Position numbers and translations under genes: made by a program. Below are positions 35,007 to 41,255 of a DNA stretch of 64,000 nt, piece by piece. This stretch comes from W1P20-047 sp051878795. Its GTDB lineage: Bacteria; Actinomycetota; Coriobacteriia; Coriobacteriales; Eggerthellaceae. The first letter of the stretch is position 1; each line of letters opens with the position of its first letter. Location of the stretch: assembly GCA_051878795.1 (NCBI GenBank), contig JBJEKU010000010.1, forward strand, positions 31,301-95,300, read 5' to 3'. The notes beneath the pieces are model-generated. The model ran no database searches. It was given only the letters and a program-made list of their open reading frames with translations, and was not told the origin of the DNA.

Positions 35007-35822
35007 ATGAAGGCTCTTATCCCCGCTGCGGGCATGGGAACGCGGTTCCTGCCGGCAACCAAGGCGATTCCGAAGGAAATGCTGCTGGTTGTGGACCGTC
35101 CCGTCATCCAGTACGTCGTCGAAGAGGGCCTGGCTTCCGGTGCCGACGAGGTAGTGATCATCAACAGCCGCGACAAGAAGGCCATCGAAGATCACTTCTC
35201 TCCCGATGCCGATTTGGAGGCGACTCTCCGCGAGCGCGGGAAGGACGCCTATGCTGAAGCCGTCGCGCATGCGGGAAACCTTCCCGTTTCCTTCGTCTAT
35301 CAGGACGAACCGCTCGGGTTGGGCCATGCGGTCCACTGTGCGGCCCAGAAGATGGACGGCGATCCCTTCTTCGTGCTTCTGGGCGATGTGATCGTGCCCG
35401 ATAACCAGATGCTGGTGAAGATGCGCGAGGTATCCGAGCGCCATGGCGGTGCGAGCGTGATCGCGGTGCTGCCCGTCCCCCAAGACCAGGTGAGCCGCTT
35501 CGGCGTCATTGCGGGAGAACCTGCCGAAGAGGGTGTGTGGAAAGTCGACCGCCTGGTAGAGAAGCCGCCTGTCGAAGAGGCGCCGTCCAATCTGACCGTG
35601 TTCGGGCGCTATCTGCTTTCCCCCCGCGTGATGGAGCTGCTTGCCGAGGTGGAGCCCGGTGCCGGCAATGAGATCCAGCTTACCGACGCCCTTGACGCGG
35701 TGCTGGCGGAAGAGGAAATGTACGCGCTTATCATCGATGACGAAGACGGTTTCGACACCGGTACGGTGGAAACCTGGCTGGATACCAACAACCGCCTGTA
35801 TGCGCGTCGGATGGGCAAGTAG
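35007..35822 (+). CDS. galU: UTP-glucose-1-phosphate uridylyltransferase
   Basis: 271 residues, slightly short for GalU (about 290). The nucleotide loop GMGTRFLPATKAIPKEML, QDEPLGLGHAV, LLGDVIVPD, KPP...APSNLTVFGRYLL and DDEDGFDTG are all present. CAGGAGG precedes the ATG. It makes UDP-glucose from UTP and glucose-1-phosphate for wall polysaccharide and glycolipid synthesis. Monocistronic; TATAGT at 34926-34931 is a likely -10. Confidence 0.95.
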   Translation: MKALIPAAGMGTRFLPATKAIPKEMLLVVDRPVIQYVVEEGLASGADEVVIINSRDKKAIEDHFSPDADLEATLRERGKDAYAEAVAHAGNLPVSFVYQDEPLGLGHAVHCAAQKMDGDPFFVLLGDVIVPDNQMLVKMREVSERHGGASVIAVLPVPQDQVSRFGVIAGEPAEEGVWKVDRLVEKPPVEEAPSNLTVFGRYLLSPRVMELLAEVEPGAGNEIQLTDALDAVLAEEEMYALIIDDEDGFDTGTVETWLDTNNRLYARRMGK

Positions 35823-35846
35823 CCCGTTCGCGTCATCGTGTTTTCC

Positions 35847-35880
35847 GAAGGGGGGCTTGCAGCCCCCCTTCTTCGTTTTT
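35847..35880 (+). terminator. Rho-independent terminator of galU
   Basis: GAAGGGGGGC pairs with GCCCCCCTTC around a tight loop and runs into TTCGTTTTT. Confidence 0.85.
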
Positions 35881-35914
35881 CTCTGCGGTTGTCGAGGGGG
35901 GCTTTGCGCCGGAG

Positions 35915-36083
35915 ACATAAAACGACCCGGGTCGGAAAAAGGGGAGGAAACCGACCCGGGTCTGCAAGGAGGGAGGCGATGCTCATCGCATCGCAGCCGC
36001 CAGAGAATTTGGGGAAAGGGAGGAGGCGGCTTCAAACTTCAAGGAGGGTGCCTTTCTGTTTGACGGGTCTCATTATAGAGACC
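35915..36083 (-). ncRNA. Candidate small RNA with repeated anti-SD loops (strand uncertain)
   Basis: Three well-formed hairpins lie in this gap. H1 (35924-35962) has 12-bp perfect arms from GACCCGGGTCGG and a 15-base loop. H2 (35976-35994) is GCGATGC/GCATCGC. H3 (35996-36030) is GCCGCC/GGCGGC with a 23-base loop. Loops and linkers read GGAGG-type on the plus strand and CCTCC-type on the minus strand, four or more times. The minus strand is favoured: TATAAT (36077-36072) sits in a GGTCTC/GAGACC palindrome upstream, and H1 is followed by GTTTTATG. No family is recognised. Confidence 0.4.
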
Positions 36084-36335
36084 TTCAGTGGAGAACATGA
36101 GAGCAGGTCATGGCGCTTTTATGGATATGATTTCCCCTTAGCAACCTTTTTTGTCGAAACGGAAACAGAATCGTCTATTTGTGCGGATGGCCTTGCTTTT
36201 TTACCTCCGGTGAGCCTTCGGCGCAGGTGAAGTATACTGTCTCATTGGCGCGTGGAAGCCGCAGGCCCCAGGGCTTTCGGCAGCCTATGCCTTGCGCCTC
36301 CAACAAACCATCGCCCCCTCGCGAAAGGATCGGCT
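36084..36335. other. Leader region before the Hcy-like gene
   Basis: 252 bp without a supportable gene or known riboswitch. A TATACT at 36233-36238 is the likely -10 for the downstream gene. T-runs occur but without stems. Confidence 0.4.
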
Positions 36336-37223
36336 ATGCCAGATATCCAGCTTCGATTCCATCATGACATGCTCGTGCTCTCTTCCCCGATTGCGGGCGC
36401 ATTGGAGCGCCAGGGTTTCGAAATCGAGGGAGATATCGAGCTCCTGCTCATGACCGAGCCGGAAGAAGCCGCCGATGCGGTGCGCATGCAATCCGTCGCC
36501 GGCGCCCAGTGCCTGGTAACCCCCACGCAGGGAATCACCGAGGCCCGTTTGGCCAGGCAGCGCATGGAAGGCCATGCGCAGGAAGTGGCGGATGCGGCGG
36601 TGGATATGCTGCGCCAGTACAAGCCGCAGCATCTGATCGCCGAAATCGGAGCGACGGGGCTTCCTATCGATCCAGGTTCAAAGCCTTCGCTGGTTGCGAA
36701 CCGGGACCAGTATTCTTCGGCGGCGGCGTTGTTTGCGGGAAAGGACGTGGATGCCATCTTCTTCAGCGATCTTGCGAGTGCCGACGATCTGCGATGCGCG
36801 CTCATGGGCGGGCGCCGCGTATGCGACCTTCCCCTGTTCGCGAGCGTGCGGGTGGATGCATGCGGCAAAGTGCTCGGGCGCAGCATGCCCGTCGAGGAAT
36901 GCGCTGCAGTTGCGCAGGAATACGAGGCGAGCGTCTTCGGAATACACATGGATGCGGACCCCGATGACGTGGTGGCGGTGGCAGGGCGCCTTGCGGGCGC
37001 CTGCGATATCCCCATCCTGGTAGAAATCGATGTCTTCCCCAAGGTGAGCCGCCTTCCCAGGCATGAACCGGAATCCGCCTACAGCATGCCCGACGACATG
37101 GTCCAGCTTGCAGCGCGCCTGCGCGCAGCGGGAGCGCAGTTCCTGCGTGCGTCCGGCAAGGCGACCCCTTCCTATACGGGTGCGCTTGCCGCAACCGTCA
37201 TGGGTGTGGACTGCATCCGCTAG
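36336..37223 (+). CDS. Homocysteine S-methyltransferase-fold protein lacking zinc cysteines
   Basis: 295 residues, AAAGGA before the ATG. The overall pattern follows the Hcy-binding barrel of MetH/BHMT: LLLMTEPEEAADAVRMQSVA, CLVTPTQGITEARLA, AIFFSDLASADDLRCAL, then PLFASVRVDACGKVLG. The residues that should bind zinc do not match: the NCG site reads FGIHMDAD and the GGCCGT site reads LRASGKATPS. So methyl transfer to a zinc thiolate seems impossible. It could bind another small ligand, act as a corrinoid-partner domain, or be regulatory. An 88-codon gene follows at 8 bp spacing. Confidence 0.7.
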   Translation: MPDIQLRFHHDMLVLSSPIAGALERQGFEIEGDIELLLMTEPEEAADAVRMQSVAGAQCLVTPTQGITEARLARQRMEGHAQEVADAAVDMLRQYKPQHLIAEIGATGLPIDPGSKPSLVANRDQYSSAAALFAGKDVDAIFFSDLASADDLRCALMGGRRVCDLPLFASVRVDACGKVLGRSMPVEECAAVAQEYEASVFGIHMDADPDDVVAVAGRLAGACDIPILVEIDVFPKVSRLPRHEPESAYSMPDDMVQLAARLRAAGAQFLRASGKATPSYTGALAATVMGVDCIR

Positions 37224-37231
37224 GGGGATCC

Positions 37232-37498
37232 GTGAGCCGCAAGCCTATCAGCAATCTGGAGCGCAGCGAAGACTATGGCGCCCTGCAGAGGGTGGTTGAT
37301 GCGCTCTTCAAGGAATCCGACTTCGCGAGCAGGTTGGATGTGGTCATCATGGCCGAATCCTTCGATCTGCCTTCCGACCTTCTGGAGATAGTGGGCCTGC
37401 TTCCTTCGGGCACCTATTCCAGGCAGTCGCTGTGCACCCAGCTGAATTCCTCGATTTCGGGGCATGCCTGGGGGCAGGTGTACGGGACGGTGGAATAG
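37232..37498 (+). CDS. Small hypothetical protein
   Basis: 88 residues from GTG, with AGGGGG upstream, nine bases after the Hcy-like gene. Predicted helical, ends in a mixed segment (SISGHAWGQVYGTVE). No signal or membrane span and no recognised family; tight spacing suggests co-translation with the Hcy-like protein. Confidence 0.6.
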   Translation: MSRKPISNLERSEDYGALQRVVDALFKESDFASRLDVVIMAESFDLPSDLLEIVGLLPSGTYSRQSLCTQLNSSISGHAWGQVYGTVE

Positions 37499-37499
37499 G

Positions 37500-37632
37500 C
37501 AAAGGAAAAGCCCCACCCCCGACCAAAGGATGAACCCACCTGACTAAGGTGGGTGCCCGCAGCAGCCTTCCTGGCTTTCGCATCAACGGACGCGAATCCC
37601 CATTCCAACGGCAATCTGAGGCTCCCTTGAAT
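37500..37632 (+). ncRNA. Structured RNA candidate, 6S-like
   Basis: A GAACCCACC-TGACTAA-GGTGGGTGCC hairpin (37532-37556) followed by smaller hairpins (AGCC-ttcc-TGGCT and TTCGC/GCGAA) lies inside an imperfect closing stem (AAGG plus AGCC at 37503-37513 with GGCT and CCTT near 37620-37628). The hairpin type and the location directly before rarA match what I recall of 6S RNA genes in Gram-positive genomes. The length (about 130 nt) is short for 6S and the ends are guesses. No convincing promoter was found. Confidence 0.35.
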
Positions 37633-37659
37633 TATGCATCGGTCCATCGCGTAAATAGA

Positions 37660-37849
37660 ACCGAGGGTGAAGCTCGATTCCGATTATTCTCCAGCGGGCT
37701 CTGCAAAAACACCCTTGATTTTTGCTCAAAGTACGTTTTCGGAAGGCTGCAGGGCTGCGGGATTGCGGGGTGACCCATTGGGGGGACTGTCCGAAGGCTG
37801 TGCCCGCGCACGGGGCATTGTCCGAGCACGCTGTGGTAAAGTTTGCCCC
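37660..37849. repeat. Possible dispersed element upstream of rarA
   Basis: A perfect 7-bp hairpin GCAAAAA/TTTTTGC (about 37702-37724) sits in a stretch whose forward translation contains SPAGSAKTPLIFAQSTF. I recall similar strings from spurious N-terminal extensions in other Coriobacteriia proteins, which would mean a dispersed repeat. There is only one copy here. It is not part of RarA. Confidence 0.3.
37834..37842 (+). promoter_or_regulatory. Extended -10 promoter of rarA, possibly leaderless
   Basis: TGGTAAAGT ends seven bases before the rarA ATG, which has no ribosome site. The transcript would begin at or next to the start codon. Confidence 0.5.
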
Positions 37850-39169
37850 ATGGAAAACCTATTCACCGAAATAGAAACCCAGGCGAAGAACAGCGTAGCC
37901 CCCCTCGCGGTGCGCATGAGGCCGCGTACCCTCGATGAGCTGGTGGGCCAAGCACAGGCAGTCGGCCCTGAAAGCTGGCTTCGCCAGGCAATCGAAAGCG
38001 ACAACCTCTCGAGCGTCATCCTGTTCGGGCCTGCGGGTACGGGCAAGACATCCATCGCGCGCGTCATCGCGCATTCCACCAAGGCGGCATTCGTGGAGGT
38101 TTCCGCCATCGGTGGCACGGTTTCCGATCTTCGTCGCGAAATCAAGGAAGCCCAGAGCCGTCTGACCTCGCGCGGCCAACGCACTATTCTGTTCATCGAC
38201 GAAATCCATCGCTTCAACCGAAGCCAGCAGGACGCCTTGCTCCATGCGGTGGAAGACCGTGTGGTCATCTTGGTGGGCGCCACGACGGAAAACCCCTTCT
38301 TCGAAGTGAATTCCGCGCTCATATCGCGCAGCCGGGTGGTCGAGCTGAAGTCGCTTTCGGACGAGGAGGTCGGGGTCCTCGTGGACCGCGCCTTGGAAGA
38401 CGAGCGGGGTTTCGGGGGGCGCTATGCCCTGACGGGCCAGGCGCGCGATGCCATCATCATGCTCGCCGGCGGCGACGGCCGCGGATCGCTCACCACCTTG
38501 GAGCTGGCATGCGCGCTCGTCGAACCGGGTATGCCGGATGATCCGGCCCTTGTGTCCGAAGACGATGTGCGCAAGGCCACCCCTTACCGCACCCTCGCCT
38601 ACGACAAGAAGAAGGACATGCACTACGACGTGATCAGCGCCTTCATCAAGTCGATGAGGGGCAGCGATCCCGATGCCGCGCTCTATTGGCTCGCCCGCAT
38701 GATCGACGGTGGCGAAGACCCCAAGTTCATAGCAAGACGTATGTTCATCGCCGCTTCGGAGGATGTGGGCAACGCCGATCCCCAGGCGATTCTGGTTGCC
38801 GAGGCCGCGTTCCGGGCGGCGGAGGTCATCGGCTATCCCGAATGCCGCATCAACTTGGCGCAGGCGGCGATCTACCTTTCCCTCGCTCCCAAGAGCAATG
38901 CTGCGGAGGCGGGAATCGATGCTGCTTTGGCTGAAGTGAGGAGCGGCCCCATGAGGGAGGTGCCCGCCCACCTGCGCGATAGGCATCGCCCGGGTTCGGA
39001 AAACTATGGCGAATACAAGTACCCGCACGATTACCCCGCCGGCTGGGTGGAGCAGCAGTATCTTCCCGATGGGTTGGAGCGCGGTTGCTTCTTCAATCCC
39101 TCCGAAAGGGGTTGGGAGGCATACCGGACGGAGGCGACAGTCCGTGACCGCATGGATGGCGGTGCGTGA
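37850..39169 (+). CDS. rarA: Replication-associated recombination protein A (RarA/MgsA)
   Basis: 439 residues from ATG 37850. AAA+ core: Walker A FGPAGTGKTS, Walker B LFIDEIHRFNRSQQD, sensor VGATTENPFFEVNSAL. The C-terminal tetramerisation domain follows (SDPDAALYWLARMIDGGEDP, SNAAE, GSENYGEYKYPHDY). RarA acts at stalled replication forks, unwinding ends and handling recombination intermediates. The 61-codon upstream extension of the open frame is rejected because the core starts here with MENLFTEIETQAKN. The transcript may be leaderless. Confidence 0.96.
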   Translation: MENLFTEIETQAKNSVAPLAVRMRPRTLDELVGQAQAVGPESWLRQAIESDNLSSVILFGPAGTGKTSIARVIAHSTKAAFVEVSAIGGTVSDLRREIKEAQSRLTSRGQRTILFIDEIHRFNRSQQDALLHAVEDRVVILVGATTENPFFEVNSALISRSRVVELKSLSDEEVGVLVDRALEDERGFGGRYALTGQARDAIIMLAGGDGRGSLTTLELACALVEPGMPDDPALVSEDDVRKATPYRTLAYDKKKDMHYDVISAFIKSMRGSDPDAALYWLARMIDGGEDPKFIARRMFIAASEDVGNADPQAILVAEAAFRAAEVIGYPECRINLAQAAIYLSLAPKSNAAEAGIDAALAEVRSGPMREVPAHLRDRHRPGSENYGEYKYPHDYPAGWVEQQYLPDGLERGCFFNPSERGWEAYRTEATVRDRMDGGA

Positions 39170-39208
39170 TAGAATGACGGAATCGCTTGATTTGAAAGGA
39201 TTGCGCCT

Positions 39209-39790
39209 ATGGAAGCTTCAGCAGTAGTCCAGATCATCCTCATCATCGTGTTCATCGTCGTCGGTTTGGCGCTCATCTGGTTCTTGGTCGAGTTGGTCCG
39301 GACCGTCAAGACCGCAAGGAAGGCGGTCGAGGACATCCAGGCCCAGGTAACTCCCACCCTGGAGCACGTGGAGAAGATCACCGAGGACATCAAACCCGCA
39401 ATTGCGAAGATCGATCCCTTGGTTGAACGGGTTTCCCTGACCGTCGATGCGGCGAATCTGGAGATGATGCGCATCGATTCTATCTTGGAGGACGTCAATA
39501 CCGTTACCGATGCCCTTTCCTCGACGACGAATGCGATCGATAACGTCGCCAATGCTCCCCTGAATGTCGTGAACAATGTTTCCAATCGCGTGCATAGCAT
39601 CCTGAAGGGCCGTAAGAGCAGCGAAAGCTCTTCCAGCCTTGCGGATGCGAAGGCGCGTAACGAGAAGAGGCCCGAGAGATCCCGCCTGAAGGAGACCGCT
39701 CCCAAGGCCGATCCTGCATCCAGCGGCCGCATTGAAGATGCGGCATCCGATGCGCCTGCCGCTCGCGAAGCGACCGAGCAGCCCGAATAG
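39209..39790 (+). CDS. DUF948 membrane-anchored protein
   Basis: 193 residues, GAAAGGA before the ATG. One N-terminal transmembrane helix (about 6-30, VVQIILIIVFIVVGLALIWF), then a DUF948 helical region resembling methyl-accepting or Apo-lipoprotein-like coiled coils (KKITEDIKPAIAKIDPLVER), then a charged low-complexity tail. Proteins of this family are general stress-linked in Firmicutes. The next gene starts eight bases after its stop, so the pair is likely coupled. Confidence 0.85.
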   Translation: MEASAVVQIILIIVFIVVGLALIWFLVELVRTVKTARKAVEDIQAQVTPTLEHVEKITEDIKPAIAKIDPLVERVSLTVDAANLEMMRIDSILEDVNTVTDALSSTTNAIDNVANAPLNVVNNVSNRVHSILKGRKSSESSSSLADAKARNEKRPERSRLKETAPKADPASSGRIEDAASDAPAAREATEQPE

Positions 39791-39797
39791 GAAGCCG

Positions 39798-41204
39798 ATG
39801 CAATCAGATTCCGAAAAGCAGCCCGACAAGCTGGCGGTCAGGTCCCTACAATGGCGCCTGGCGCTTTACGTGGTTTGGACGCTTATCGGCGTTTCGATCC
39901 TGGTGTATTTTTCCGGCAATATGCTGGGCGTGCTTTCCATCCCGGTTGGCATCATAGTTTGGACCACCATCCTGGTGTTCACCTTGCGGGGTGCGGTTGA
40001 GAAGCTCTGCGACAGGAATATATCCCGAGCCGTTGCGGTCTCCCTTGCCTTCGTGCTGCTGTTCGTGGTGATCGCCCTTGTCGTTCTCCTGGTCAAGCCG
40101 CTTGTGGCCGGTGGCGGCGGCCTTGACGATTTCATGTCGGATGTATCGTCTTCCGTTGCCGTTGTCCAGACGTATGTCGAGAAGCTCTATAGCGATTATC
40201 CGCAGATCTTCTCGGACCCCACCGTCATGGCGTGGATCGAATCGTCATTGGGAAGCGTTGTCGCGTATGCGGAAAAAGCCGTGTCGGGTCTTGCGCAGAA
40301 TATGGTCAGCTTCGCCGGGTTCACCATGAACTCCCTTATGTGCATCATGTTCTCGCTTGTGGCGTCGTTTTGGCTTTTGCTGGAAATGCCCAGGATGCAT
40401 GGCGAGCTCCAGCGCTTGTTCGGGGAGAAGTTCAGCGAGGACCTCGGTTTTCTGGGAACTACCTTCTCGAGGGTTCTCGGCGGCTTCATCAAGGGCATGG
40501 CGGTCCAGTGCGCGGTGATCGGAGTGGGTTGCGGGCTTGCCTATACGCTTATCGGCTTTCCGAACGCGCCCATCTACGCCATCATCGTCGCTGCATGCAA
40601 TATCCTTCCCGTATTGGGGCAATGGGTGGGCGTTGCGGTAATCGCCTTCGTCTGCCTGTTCACCGATACCATGACGGCGATCCTCATGATCGTTGCCACT
40701 TTGGTCATCCAGCGTATCGTCTACATGCTCATCTATCCGAAGATCATGGCGGATTCGGTCGATGTCCATCCTGTGCTGGTTATCATTTCCATGATGGTGG
40801 GATATGCTCTAGGCGGCACTTTGAGCGGTCTTGTGGGAAGTCTTGTGGGTATCTTGGTATCCATTCCGCTTGCAGCGGTTGCGAAAGCCATGTTCGTCTA
40901 CTATTTCGAGAAGAAGACGGGCCGTCATCTGGTCGCCGAAGACGGAGTGTTCTTCAAGGGCATTCCGAATGACGGGGATGTGCCCGATCCACATCATAAC
41001 GCGACATCCCCGCATCCTGCGGTGTATGCGAAGAGGCAGCCGTCGTTCGAATGTATGGCGAGGCTGCGCGATAGGGTTGCGGCTTGCGCTGCTTCAAGGG
41101 CATCCGATGCCGAGGAGCGGGATGACGCTGCTTGTCCCGATGAGCCGGCGAATCCCCGCTGCGGGAAGGACGACTCCGCGAAGGACCCTGAGAAGATAAG
41201 GTAA
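39798..41204 (+). CDS. AI-2E family transporter (PerM-like)
   Basis: 468 residues from ATG 39798, AGGAA upstream. Eight or so hydrophobic spans with the AI-2E/DUF20 pattern: paired helices at the N-terminus, a central soluble segment (about 105-150), FIKGMAVQCAVIGVGCGLAY, GFPNAPIYAIIVAACNILPV, then VHPVLVIISMMVGYALGGTL. A Cys- and Ala-rich cytoplasmic tail of about 70 residues is unusual. Family members export or exchange small molecules; AI-2 transport itself is shown for few. Co-transcribed with DUF948. Confidence 0.9.
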   Translation: MQSDSEKQPDKLAVRSLQWRLALYVVWTLIGVSILVYFSGNMLGVLSIPVGIIVWTTILVFTLRGAVEKLCDRNISRAVAVSLAFVLLFVVIALVVLLVKPLVAGGGGLDDFMSDVSSSVAVVQTYVEKLYSDYPQIFSDPTVMAWIESSLGSVVAYAEKAVSGLAQNMVSFAGFTMNSLMCIMFSLVASFWLLLEMPRMHGELQRLFGEKFSEDLGFLGTTFSRVLGGFIKGMAVQCAVIGVGCGLAYTLIGFPNAPIYAIIVAACNILPVLGQWVGVAVIAFVCLFTDTMTAILMIVATLVIQRIVYMLIYPKIMADSVDVHPVLVIISMMVGYALGGTLSGLVGSLVGILVSIPLAAVAKAMFVYYFEKKTGRHLVAEDGVFFKGIPNDGDVPDPHHNATSPHPAVYAKRQPSFECMARLRDRVAACAASRASDAEERDDAACPDEPANPRCGKDDSAKDPEKIR

Positions 41205-41255
41205 GCGGTGCGGCTTTTGCCTGCCGCGCACGAAGATAGATAGGAAAGAATGCCG

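Noticed and set aside
35979..36230. 84-codon plus-strand frame with a strong ribosome-like site
   Set aside because: It crosses several hairpins, lacks coding character, and its GGAGG is one of many such tracts in the RNA-like element.
35881..36335. Known riboswitch (SAM, cobalamin) before the Hcy-like gene
   Set aside because: None of the conserved boxes of these riboswitches is present.
37667..37849. 61-codon N-terminal extension of RarA
   Set aside because: RarA's conserved N-terminus begins at 37850, and a promoter lies inside the extension.
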